The notes below the pieces were generated by a model. It worked only from the letters and a program-made list of their open reading frames with translations. It had not been told where the DNA came from and did not search any database. This document shows, piece by piece, positions 1 to 9,049 of a DNA stretch of 64,000 bases. Both the position numbers and the translations under genes were made by a program. The first letter of the stretch is position 1. Every line of letters starts with the position of its first letter. Source of the DNA: Streptomyces ardesiacus (GTDB lineage: Bacteria; Actinomycetota; Actinomycetes; Streptomycetales; Streptomycetaceae); the NCBI RefSeq assembly GCF_003112575.1, contig NZ_BEWC01000002.1, forward strand, positions 310,001-374,000. The letters are read 5' to 3'.

Positions 1-2
1 CG

Positions 3-296
3 CTCTACGGCCTGCTCGCGGCCCGCGCCCCGTCGCCGGTCGTCGAACTCAACCGCGCGGTCGCCGTCTCGATGGCCGAGGGCCCGGCCCCCGCCCTGGC
101 CCTCGTGGACGCCCTCGCCGCGGAACCCGCCCTGCGCGACTACCACCTGCTCCCCAGCGTGCGGGGCGACCTCCTGCTCCGCCTGGACCGGCCCGCGGAG
201 GCCCGCGCGGAGTTCGAACGGGCGGCGGACCTGACCCGCAACGCCCGCGAACGCGCGCTCCTGCTGCGCCGGGCACGGGAGGCGCGGACCCGCTAA
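3..296 (+). CDS. ECF sigma factor, C-terminal part (partial, 5' end outside window)
   Basis: Only the last 97 codons are present. They show the helical, TPR-like C-terminal extension of ECF42-type sigma factors: SPVVELNRAVAV, then YHLLPSVRGDLLLRL, then an RAxFERAADL repeat ending in a basic tail. In this family sigma2 and sigma4 domains precede the extension and would lie left of the window. The stop codon overlaps the stop of the convergent methyltransferase gene by three bases. The family call rests on the extension alone; the target regulon cannot be inferred. Confidence 0.8.
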   Translation, partial: LYGLLAARAPSPVVELNRAVAVSMAEGPAPALALVDALAAEPALRDYHLLPSVRGDLLLRLDRPAEARAEFERAADLTRNARERALLLRRAREARTR

Positions 297-1477
297 CGCA
301 CCGGATGCCCGATCAGCATCGTCGGCGCCCCCGCGACCCGCGTCAGGAACACGGTCGCGGCGTTCGGACCCTGCGGCTTGACCTTCCTGCGCAGCTCCTC
401 CGGCTCGACCGCCGAGCCCCGCTTCTTCACGGTCAGCGTGCCGACCCCGCGCTCGCGCAGCAGCGCCTTCAGCCTCTTGACGTGGAACGGAAGCCGGTCG
501 GTGATCTCGTACGCCGTGGCGTACGGCGTCGGCCGCAGCCCGTCCGCGGTGACGTACGCGATCGTCGCGTCGAGCAGCCCGCCGCCGACCTGTTCGGCGA
601 CCTCGGCGACCAGGTGGGCGCGGATGACGGCGCCGTCGGGCTCGTACAGGTACCGGCCGGGCGTGCGCACCTCCGGGTCGGGCAGACCGGCGCCGGGCAG
701 GGTGCGGGGCCCGGGGAGCAGCGTGGCGCGCACGGCCCCCGCCGGCGCCCCGGTGCCGAACCACAGCACGGCCTCCTTCACGTCCCCGCCGTCGGAGACC
801 CACTCCGCCTCGGCGTCCTCGGGCACCGCCTCGTGCGGGATGCCCGGCGCGACCTTGAGCGCGGCGGCACGGGAGGCCGTACGGGCGGCCCCCACGGCCC
901 AGGACAGCGGCGGCGCGTACGCCTCGGGGTCGAAGATCCGGCCGCGCCGGGAGGACCGCCGGGCGGGGTCGACGAACACGGCGTCGTATCCGGCCGTGTC
1001 CACCTCCGTCACGTCGGCCTCGCGCACCTCGATCAGGCCGGCGAGGCCGAGCGCCTCGGCGTTGGCGCGGGCCGCCTCGCAGGTCAGCGGGTCCCGGTCG
1101 ACGGCGAGCACCCGGATCCCGGCCCGTGCCAGCGCGAGCGCGTCGCCGCCGATCCCGCAGCACAGGTCGGCGACGGAGGTCACGCCCAGCGCCGCGAAAC
1201 GCTCCGCCCGGTACGCCGCCACGCTCGCCCGCGTCGACTGCTCGACCCCGTTGGGCGTGAAGAACATCCGCCCGGCGTCCGCCGCCCCGAACTTCGCCAC
1301 CGCCCGCTGCCGCAGCCGCGCCTGCCCCAGCGCCGCCGAGACCAGCTCGGCCGGGTGCGTGCGCCGCAGCCGGGTGGCGACCGCCAACTCCTGTGCGGGG
1401 TCGGTGTCCCGCACCTCGTCGAGCAGCGCGCGGCCTTCGGGGGTGAGCAGGGTACGGAGGGAATCGACGTCGTTCAC
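293..1477 (-). CDS. THUMP-like class I SAM-dependent methyltransferase
   Basis: A 394-residue protein. The SAM-binding motif I is VADLCCGIGGDALALA, followed by the acidic residue in VLAVDRD and a motif IV-like VFVDPARR. The C-terminal third is the THUMP-like domain found in this actinobacterial family (TLTVKKRGSAVEPEELRRKVK). The family is presumed to methylate RNA or protein; no substrate is known to me. A GTG start at 1477 (reading VNDVDSLRTLL) was chosen because the open frame upstream of it overlaps the divergent deacetylase and is not coding-like. Start codons of the two divergent genes are only about 90 bp apart, so promoters must be compact. Confidence 0.88.
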   Translation of the reverse strand: MNDVDSLRTLLTPEGRALLDEVRDTDPAQELAVATRLRRTHPAELVSAALGQARLRQRAVAKFGAADAGRMFFTPNGVEQSTRASVAAYRAERFAALGVTSVADLCCGIGGDALALARAGIRVLAVDRDPLTCEAARANAEALGLAGLIEVREADVTEVDTAGYDAVFVDPARRSSRRGRIFDPEAYAPPLSWAVGAARTASRAAALKVAPGIPHEAVPEDAEAEWVSDGGDVKEAVLWFGTGAPAGAVRATLLPGPRTLPGAGLPDPEVRTPGRYLYEPDGAVIRAHLVAEVAEQVGGGLLDATIAYVTADGLRPTPYATAYEITDRLPFHVKRLKALLRERGVGTLTVKKRGSAVEPEELRRKVKPQGPNAATVFLTRVAGAPTMLIGHPVR

Positions 1478-1567
1478 CGGGTCATTGTGGGCCAGTCGGT
1501 GGACCGTCTGCCTCCGGCGCGGTGTCGGACCGGGTTCGGCGGCCGGGGGCTGCGAGGATCCCGCACC

Positions 1568-2536
1568 ATGCGAGCAGTCGTACAAAATGACAAAATTCGG
1601 GCGTCGCGTCGCGTCTCCCGGGCATCGCGTCCCGCGCTCCGCGGTGTGTTCCGCCGCCGCGCGGCCGCCGCCACCGCCGTCCTCGCCGTCGCCGCCCTGG
1701 CCGGAGGCTGCGCGCAGGACGACTCCTCCGACGTGCGGGGCGCCGCCGGCCAGCAGGCCCCGAAGGCGCCCCCGGCCCGCGAGGTCGACGGCGCCGCCAA
1801 GGCGCGCGAGGCCAGGGCCGCCCTGGTCGCCGCCGCCAAGCGCTGGAACCTCGAGAAGGTCCCGCTGGCGGCCCCCGCGCCCCCCGGGAAGAAGCCGGAG
1901 ATCAAGGCCCGTGAGGGCTTCGAGGTCGACGGGCAGGAGGAGGACGCCCTCCCGCCGGTCTTCACCACGGTCCCCACCAAGGAGAAGATCGTCTTCCTCA
2001 CCATCGACGACGGCGCCGAGAAGGACCCGGCGTTCCTGAGGATGATGAGCGAGCTGAAGATCCCGTACACCGTCTTCCTCACCGACGACGAGATCGGCGA
2101 CGACTACGGCTACTTCAAGAAGATGCAGGCCCGGGGCATCACCCTCAACAACCACACCCTGAGCCACCCCTACCTCCCCGGGCTCTCCTACGAGGAGCAG
2201 AGGCGCGAGATCTGCGGCATGCAGGACGTGATGGAGAAGCACTACGGCGAGCGTCCCGCCCTCTTCCGGCCGCCCTACGGCAACTACAACCGCGACACCC
2301 TGGTCGCCGCCAAGTCCTGCGGCATCAAGTACGCCCCGATCTGGAGCGAGGAGGTGTACGTCGACCACTGGGAGTACCGCGAGTGGGACCAGGACCTGCA
2401 CCCCGGCGACATCGTCCTCACCCACTTCCGGGGCAGGAACGACTGGGACGGCACCATGACCGACATGGTCCGCCGCTTCCTGGACCGGATCACCGCCGAC
2501 GGGTACGCGGTGGCCCGCCTGGAGGACTACCTGTGA
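1568..2536 (+). CDS. Polysaccharide deacetylase lipoprotein (NodB family), first of tandem pair
   Basis: A 322-residue protein with a basic N-terminus, a hydrophobic stretch and a lipobox LAGGC near residue 40, so it is probably anchored outside the membrane. The NodB (carbohydrate esterase 4) domain has the metal/catalytic motif TIDDGAEKD, the metal-binding histidines in NNHTLSHP, and RPPYGNYN, then LHPGDIVLTHF. All expected catalytic residues are visible. Family members remove acetyl groups from peptidoglycan or other N-acetylglucosamine polymers. It ends inside the start codon of a second deacetylase (GTGA overlap), suggesting translational coupling. Length is normal for secreted members. 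Confidence 0.9.
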   Translation: MRAVVQNDKIRASRRVSRASRPALRGVFRRRAAAATAVLAVAALAGGCAQDDSSDVRGAAGQQAPKAPPAREVDGAAKAREARAALVAAAKRWNLEKVPLAAPAPPGKKPEIKAREGFEVDGQEEDALPPVFTTVPTKEKIVFLTIDDGAEKDPAFLRMMSELKIPYTVFLTDDEIGDDYGYFKKMQARGITLNNHTLSHPYLPGLSYEEQRREICGMQDVMEKHYGERPALFRPPYGNYNRDTLVAAKSCGIKYAPIWSEEVYVDHWEYREWDQDLHPGDIVLTHFRGRNDWDGTMTDMVRRFLDRITADGYAVARLEDYL

Positions 2537-3294
2537 GGCGAGGGCGGTCCCGTCCGGCCGGCGCCGCCCTGGCCGCCCTCCTGCTCCCGCTCCTCCCGCT
2601 CACCGCCTGCGACCGGCCCGCCGCTCCCGCCGGTCCCGCGGCGGCGGCCGGGGACCCCGTCCCGGACGGCGACCAGGCCGGTGACCGGGCCGGCGGACCG
2701 GGCCGGCCCCTGCCGCCCGTCGTGGACCACGTCCGCACCACCGACCGGGTCGTCTTCCTCACCTACGACGACGGGGCCGAACGCGACCCCGCCCTCGCCG
2801 GCCTGATCCGCGAACGGCGGCTCCCGGTCACCCTGTTCCTCACCGACACCGTCGCCGGACCGGCCTACGGCGACCTCGCCCGGCTGCGCTCGGTCGGCGC
2901 GGGCCTGCAGAACCACACCCTGGACCACCGCTTCCTGCGCGGCCTGCCCTACGCCGGCCAGCGCGCCGAGATCTGCGGCCAGCAGACCAAGCTCACGTCC
3001 CGCTTCGGCGTCCGCGCCCGCCTCTTGCGCCCGCCGCACGGCACGTACGACACCACGACCCTGCGCGCCGCCGCCGACTGCGGCATCACCGCCCTGGTCC
3101 TGTGGCGCGCCGCCCTCGACGCCGACGGCGGCCTCACCTACACCCGCGGCGAGCACCGCCTCCACCCCGGCGACATCATCGCCGTGGACCCGGACCACCC
3201 GGCGGCCACGAACATGACGGCCCGCACGGAACGTCTGCTGAAGACGATCGAGGAGCAGGGCCTGAGGGTGGCCCGCATGGAGGACTACCTCTGA
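2533..3294 (+). CDS. Polysaccharide deacetylase lipoprotein (NodB family), second of tandem pair
   Basis: A 253-residue paralogue of the preceding protein, starting at a GTG that overlaps the upstream stop. It has an N-terminal signal with lipobox LLPLTAC and a shorter linker. NodB motifs are TYDDGAERD, NHTLDHR and RPPHGTYD, so the Asp pair and both histidines are kept. Relative to its partner the segment around VLWRAALDADG is diverged, which may change substrate preference. The pair looks like a local duplication kept as an operon acting on the cell wall; the substrate is not inferable. Confidence 0.87.
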   Translation: MRRGRSRPAGAALAALLLPLLPLTACDRPAAPAGPAAAAGDPVPDGDQAGDRAGGPGRPLPPVVDHVRTTDRVVFLTYDDGAERDPALAGLIRERRLPVTLFLTDTVAGPAYGDLARLRSVGAGLQNHTLDHRFLRGLPYAGQRAEICGQQTKLTSRFGVRARLLRPPHGTYDTTTLRAAADCGITALVLWRAALDADGGLTYTRGEHRLHPGDIIAVDPDHPAATNMTARTERLLKTIEEQGLRVARMEDYL

Positions 3295-3374
3295 CTCCTC
3301 GACGCCGGTCGGGATCATCGGCCCGCTTCACGAACCGGTGTTCACCTGAAAACTCCGCCGACGCGCCGCCGGCA

Positions 3375-3401
3375 TTGGCACTCCGCTTGACCGAGTGCTA
3401 A
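3375..3401 (+). promoter_or_regulatory. CIRCE operator 1 (HrcA site)
   Basis: Inverted repeat TTGGCACTC - 9 nt - GAGTGCTAA, a near-perfect match to the CIRCE consensus bound by the heat-shock repressor HrcA. Its right half lies inside the spacer of the groES promoter (-35 at 3387, -10 at 3409), so bound repressor would block RNA polymerase. Confidence 0.93.
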
Positions 3402-3414
3402 CCGCGGTCATAGT
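3387..3414 (+). promoter_or_regulatory. groES-groEL1 promoter, vegetative type
   Basis: TTGACC at 3387-3392 and CATAGT at 3409-3414 with a 16-nt spacer. The spacer contains the right arm of CIRCE 1, and predicted transcription would start near 3421, just before CIRCE 2. Confidence 0.75.
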
Positions 3415-3421
3415 CTCGGCT

Positions 3422-3448
3422 CTGGCACTCCCCACCGGAGAGTGCCAA
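3422..3448 (+). promoter_or_regulatory. CIRCE operator 2 (HrcA site)
   Basis: Second inverted repeat CTGGCACTC - 9 nt - GAGTGCCAA, centred 47 bp downstream of the first. It falls at the start of the predicted transcript and could act as operator or as part of the 5' untranslated RNA. Confidence 0.9.
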
Positions 3449-3547
3449 CAAAGCGACGGGCAGGTCCGGCACCCGCGACGACGGATCGACCTGGTCGCCA
3501 CCTCAGACAGTTAACCCCGTGAGATCTCCGAAGGGGGAGGTCGGATC

Positions 3548-3856
3548 GTGACGACCGCCAGCTCCAAGGTTGCCATCAAGCCGCTCGAGGACCGCATCGT
3601 GGTCCAGCCGCTCGACGCCGAGCAGACCACGGCTTCGGGCCTGGTCATTCCGGACACCGCCAAGGAGAAGCCCCAGGAGGGCGTCGTCCTGGCCGTGGGC
3701 CCGGGCCGCTTCGAGGACGGCAACCGTCTTCCGCTCGACGTCAGCGTCGGCGACGTCGTGCTCTACAGCAAGTACGGCGGCACCGAGGTGAAGTACAACG
3801 GCGAGGAGTACCTCGTCCTCTCGGCCCGCGACGTGCTCGCGATCGTCGAGAAGTAG
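3548..3856 (+). CDS. groES: Co-chaperonin GroES (Hsp10)
   Basis: A 102-residue protein of normal length. It reads [11 protein letters not shown] at the N-terminus, shows the mobile-loop region [19 protein letters not shown], and ends in [15 protein letters not shown]. GroES caps the GroEL ring during ATP-driven folding in the cytoplasm. The GTG start at 3548 is preceded by a strong GGGGGAGG ribosome site. It lies 119 bp upstream of groEL1 on the same strand and is controlled by two CIRCE elements. Confidence 0.98.
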   Translation: MTTASSKVAIKPLEDRIVVQPLDAEQTTASGLVIPDTAKEKPQEGVVLAVGPGRFEDGNRLPLDVSVGDVVLYSKYGGTEVKYNGEEYLVLSARDVLAIVEK

Positions 3857-3942
3857 TTCACCGAAGCACCTTGCTTTCCTGCTGCGCCCCTGGCTCCCGC
3901 GACCATAAAAAGCCGGGCGTCGGGGGCGCAGTTGCCGTTTAA

Positions 3943-5601
<1,659 letters not shown>

Positions 5602-5627
5602 GCGCTGCGCTGAGCTGAGCCGATCCC

Positions 5628-5667
5628 GACGGTGCCCGGTCCCCCCGCGGGGGGACCGGGCACCGTC
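5628..5667 (+). terminator. Intrinsic terminator of groES-groEL1
   Basis: Perfect palindrome with 19-bp arms (GACGGTGCCCGGTCCCCCC and its complement) around a 2-nt centre, 26 bp after the groEL1 stop. It lacks a U-tract, as is common in Streptomyces. Confidence 0.85.
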
Positions 5668-5787
5668 GCGTCGGGGCACCGGGGCCGGACCGGTGTGCCT
5701 GCCCACCGGGTTCTCGTGCCGGACGCCGCGCCGTCGTGGCCGGCCGCGCAGTAGTCCCCCCCGGGGGATTCCGTCACCCGGAAGCCG

Positions 5788-7005
5788 TCACAGCAGGCCG
5801 CTCAGCGGCAGGACGCGCTCGGCGAGCCGCCCCCGCAGCCGTCCCCCGGAGACGTCGGCCTCCTCCGCGAGCCAGCCGGCGGCGCACAGCAGTCCGGCGT
5901 GCTCGGCGACCTCCTCGGGCCGCAGACCGCAGAACTGGGCGACCGCGTCCAGCGCGAGGCCGTCCTCCCCGCCCGCGCCTCCCAGACTCCCGTCGGGACG
6001 GCTGTGGCCCGCCGTGTACACCGCGAGGAGCCTGGCGGCGGCGCCCGCCTTCTTCTTCCGCAGCTTCCGGTCGCCCACCACCTTCTGCGCCCAGCCCGAG
6101 AGCCTCGCCCGGGTCACCTTGCCGAAGTGGAACGGTCGGGGCGCGGTGGGCACCAGCGTGGTGATCGTGACCCGGGCGGGCTCCTCGGGGCGGGACAGCA
6201 GCGTCTCCTCGGCGGTGGCGTCCTGCGGCAGCCGCAGCCAGCCGGCGTCGACCAGCGCCTGGAGCACCCGCTCGGCGTCCGCCCCGAGCCAGCCGACGAG
6301 GTCCTGCCCGGTGACGTTCCCGGTACCGGCGCGGGCGGCCCGCAGGGTGAGCATCAGCACCGCGAGCCGCGCCTCGGCCCCGGGGAGCGGGGAGTCCACG
6401 CGGACGTGCTCCAGCACCCGGCGGGCATGCGCGCCCTGACCGCGCGTCAGCAGCCGCTCGACCACCGTCTCCCCGTCCACGGGGACGCCCCGGCGGTTGA
6501 GGTCCATCTCGCGGGTGGTCCGCGCGGCCGTGGCGGCCCGGTCCGCCTCCTCGCGCAGCGACGGGTCGCCGGTGACGTCGGCCCACCGGGCGAAGGCACG
6601 CGCCTTGCGGTCGTGCAGTGCGGCGAGGACGGCGAGATCCGGCTCGGGCCGCCGCTGGTACGCGCGGAACGCGTCCCCCAGCTCGGTCAGCTCCACGCGC
6701 AAGGACTCGGGCCGGAGATCGTCCGGCACGATCCGCTGCGCGACCTTCGCCCATCGCCCCGCCTTCCGGGACCGGGCCGGGGCAGCGCCGGGCCGGGGCC
6801 GCGGGGCGGGCCGGGCGTGCGGGACGGGAGCGGCCCCGGAGCGGGGCGAGGCCGGGACCGCCGACGGCACCCCGCCGGGAGCGTCCGAGAACAGCACCGT
6901 CCCTCCGCCGCCTGTGGCCCCCCGCCCCCTTGTCACCCGCTCCGTACGCCCCCCGCCGGTGCCGTCCATGAACAGCCCGCCCCGGTCACCAGTGCCCGCA
7001 CTCAC
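5788..7005 (-). CDS. Conserved protein of unknown function
   Basis: A 405-residue soluble protein that I do not recognise by function. Roughly the first 95 residues are Gly/Pro/Arg-rich and disordered. The rest is helical and charged, with WAKVAQRIVPDDLRPESLRVELTELGDAFRAYQRR, then segments resembling winged-helix packing (DLVGWLGADAERVLQALVDAGWL; FCGLRPEEVAEHAGLL) and a basic WAQKVVGDRKLRKKKAG stretch. A nucleic-acid role is possible but unproven. I chose the GTG at 7005, preceded by GGGAGAGG; an ATG at 7065 is the alternative. It lies convergent to groEL1 and marks the left border of the accessory island. Confidence 0.75.
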   Translation of the reverse strand: MSAGTGDRGGLFMDGTGGGRTERVTRGRGATGGGGTVLFSDAPGGVPSAVPASPRSGAAPVPHARPAPRPRPGAAPARSRKAGRWAKVAQRIVPDDLRPESLRVELTELGDAFRAYQRRPEPDLAVLAALHDRKARAFARWADVTGDPSLREEADRAATAARTTREMDLNRRGVPVDGETVVERLLTRGQGAHARRVLEHVRVDSPLPGAEARLAVLMLTLRAARAGTGNVTGQDLVGWLGADAERVLQALVDAGWLRLPQDATAEETLLSRPEEPARVTITTLVPTAPRPFHFGKVTRARLSGWAQKVVGDRKLRKKKAGAAARLLAVYTAGHSRPDGSLGGAGGEDGLALDAVAQFCGLRPEEVAEHAGLLCAAGWLAEEADVSGGRLRGRLAERVLPLSGLL

Positions 7006-7190
7006 GCGATGCCGCCCTCTCCCCAGCCGAACCTGCGACCTCCCGCCCGCCGCGGGCGCAGCCATCCGACGCTATGCCGCCCGTCCGCCCGGCCGGGGAG
7101 GGATCCGGCTGGTCCACACGTTCGGGTGACGAGCCCCTCCGTGATCCGGGGTTGGGCCATCCGGGCGAAACCCGTCCTAAGATCCGTGCC

Positions 7191-7670
7191 GTGCCGGTGA
7201 ATTCAGAAGAACACCACTTCGCCCACGCAGCCCTGCGTCACTACGAGGACGCTGTCTTCCTGATGGACGGTGCGCGGCTGCCGAACGCCGACCACCACTT
7301 CGGCGTCGCTGTGGAATGTGCTCTCAAGAGCCTGCTGCTCCGCTTCACGGCCGTCACCATGGACCCCGATAAGCCGGGTGGCAAACGGTCGAACAGGCCC
7401 TATCTCAAGGATCCGAAGACCGGCAAGACGCGTTACTACAGCCACCTGCCCTGGGTCGCCACCGACATCGCCCTCCTCACCCACGGCAGGACGGCCTCCC
7501 CGCTGACCACGGCCCTTAGCGGCCTGTCCGCCTTCGACACCTGGCGGGTCGAGCACCGCTACCTCGACGGCAGCGAGGTCGTCGAGGCTGATGTGGGCCG
7601 ACGGCGTACCGTGGCACAGAACCTACTGGCCCTGCACGAACAGGCACTGATCACCGGAAGGCTGCCGTGA
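7191..7670 (+). CDS. HEPN-like small protein, first gene of a three-gene NTPase operon
   Basis: A 159-residue all-helical protein. Its first half, AALRHYEDAVFLMDGARLPNADHHFGVAVECALKSLLLR, resembles HEPN helices (paired helices with A.E..LK). The second half has WRVEHRYLDG. I see no clear RX4-6H RNase motif: candidates such as RVEH and RYYSH have the wrong spacing, so it may be a non-catalytic HEPN or an RNA/protein-binding partner. Two GTG starts are possible (7191, 7197). Its stop overlaps the next GTG (GTGA), so it is translationally coupled to the KGGVGR ATPase. The domain call is from sequence feel only. Confidence 0.65.
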   Translation: MPVNSEEHHFAHAALRHYEDAVFLMDGARLPNADHHFGVAVECALKSLLLRFTAVTMDPDKPGGKRSNRPYLKDPKTGKTRYYSHLPWVATDIALLTHGRTASPLTTALSGLSAFDTWRVEHRYLDGSEVVEADVGRRRTVAQNLLALHEQALITGRLP

Positions 7671-9049
7671 CTATCGCCCTCGAACCGGTCGGCGGACCCA
7701 TCCGTTTCGCCGAGGCGCGCCCACGCGCTCTCTCCCTCGCCCACGAGATGGCGGCGGGCGGGGCCGAGGTGCTGGCCGTTCGCGATGTCCTGGGCCGGTT
7801 CACTCTCCTCGTCGACGACCGCACGCAGCCGCTCCCGCCGCCCCTGGAAAACCTGGAAGCGGAATACGGGCCCCGGCTCGCACAGGCTCTCGGTCCCTAC
7901 GCCTCCGAGCGGCCCCTCCTTCGCGCCTCTGGACTCTTTTCGGCCGACGTCCTGTTGGACTCCGCGCGTGCAGTACCCGACCCGCAGCGACCCACCGGCA
8001 GGGTCCGCATCCTTGACAACACCGTGGTGGGCGAGGAATGGGCGCAGGTCTCCACCCCCGCTCCCGAAGCGGACGGCTCCCGCACCCACCGCACCGCGCT
8101 CTACGGCTTCAAGGGCGGCGTTGGCCGGAGTACAGCCACCGCGGTGCTGGCCCGCCACCTCGCCGACCAGGGACACATCGTCCTCGTTGTCGACCTGGAC
8201 CTGGAGTCCCCAGGCGTCGGCACACTGGTGGCCGCCGGGGCCGACCTGCCTCCCCACGGCGTGATCGATTACCTCGTCGAGTCGGCCGTGAGCAATGCCG
8301 ACGGCCTGGACCACGTCATCCGCTCCGGCTACACACCGCAAGGCGGTCGGGGCGAGCTGTGGGTGGCACCGGCCCGCGGCTGTGGCACGCCCGGTGTCCC
8401 CTACGCCTACGTCGACAAGCTCAGCCGCGCCTATGCCGGTGTGCCGGGCGCGGACTTCGCCGACCGGCTGGAGCAGGCCGTCCGCGCCTGCGAGGACGTG
8501 GTCGCCCGAGAAAGCGAAAGCGGACGCCGCCCCGATGTTGTCCTCCTCGACAGCCGCGCCGGCATCCATGACATCGCTGCAGTCGCCATCTCCCGCCTGT
8601 GCGACCTCGCCCTGCTGTTCGGCACGGACAACGAGCAGTCCTGGCAGGGATATGGGGATCTCTTCGCGGCTTGGCTCTCCTCCGGGCAGGCACCAGCCGT
8701 GCGCGAGAAGCTGCGCATGGTTGCATCAATGGTTCCGGACTCGCCCGAGGGTGCCTACCTCCAGTCGTTCCGGGATCACGCCTGGGAGTGCTTCGCTCAG
8801 CTTTATGACGACGTCCCCGCTGGAGTCGACGAGTTCGTCTCCGACGCGTTCTCCCCTTCCCTCGAGGACGAGGCGGCACCGCACCACCCTGTTCCGATCC
8901 TCTTCGAACCGGGTCTGGTCGGGCTCGACCTGGTCACCTCCCCTGGATGGCAGGGTCGGGCCTTCGTACAGGCGGCGTACCGGGAGTTTCTCCCCACCGC
9001 TACGCTCCTGATCACCGCCGACCCGCAGACCAGCGAAGGACCGAGATGA
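7667..9049 (+). CDS. MinD/ParA-like ATPase with KGGVGR variant P-loop
   Basis: A 460-residue protein. Residues 1-140 form an N-terminal region I do not recognise. From residue 143 there is a deviant Walker A, FKGGVGRSTATAVLARHL (149-156), then VVDLDLESPGVG (176-183) and a Walker B-like PDVVLLDSRAGIHD near 295. The invariant Lys before Ser/Thr in MinD/ParA P-loops is Arg here, a variant named KGGVGR in family databases as far as I recall. No ParB, parS or MinC/E partner is present, so plasmid partition is unlikely. It sits between a HEPN-like protein and a second NTPase with ATGA-type overlaps at both ends, so the three proteins probably work as one system. Confidence 0.8.
   Translation: MTIALEPVGGPIRFAEARPRALSLAHEMAAGGAEVLAVRDVLGRFTLLVDDRTQPLPPPLENLEAEYGPRLAQALGPYASERPLLRASGLFSADVLLDSARAVPDPQRPTGRVRILDNTVVGEEWAQVSTPAPEADGSRTHRTALYGFKGGVGRSTATAVLARHLADQGHIVLVVDLDLESPGVGTLVAAGADLPPHGVIDYLVESAVSNADGLDHVIRSGYTPQGGRGELWVAPARGCGTPGVPYAYVDKLSRAYAGVPGADFADRLEQAVRACEDVVARESESGRRPDVVLLDSRAGIHDIAAVAISRLCDLALLFGTDNEQSWQGYGDLFAAWLSSGQAPAVREKLRMVASMVPDSPEGAYLQSFRDHAWECFAQLYDDVPAGVDEFVSDAFSPSLEDEAAPHHPVPILFEPGLVGLDLVTSPGWQGRAFVQAAYREFLPTATLLITADPQTSEGPR

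Noticed and set aside
7667..9049. Plasmid or chromosome partition role for the MinD/ParA-like ATPase
   Set aside because: No ParB or parS nearby, the P-loop Lys is Arg, and neighbours are a HEPN-like protein and a STAND-like NTPase.
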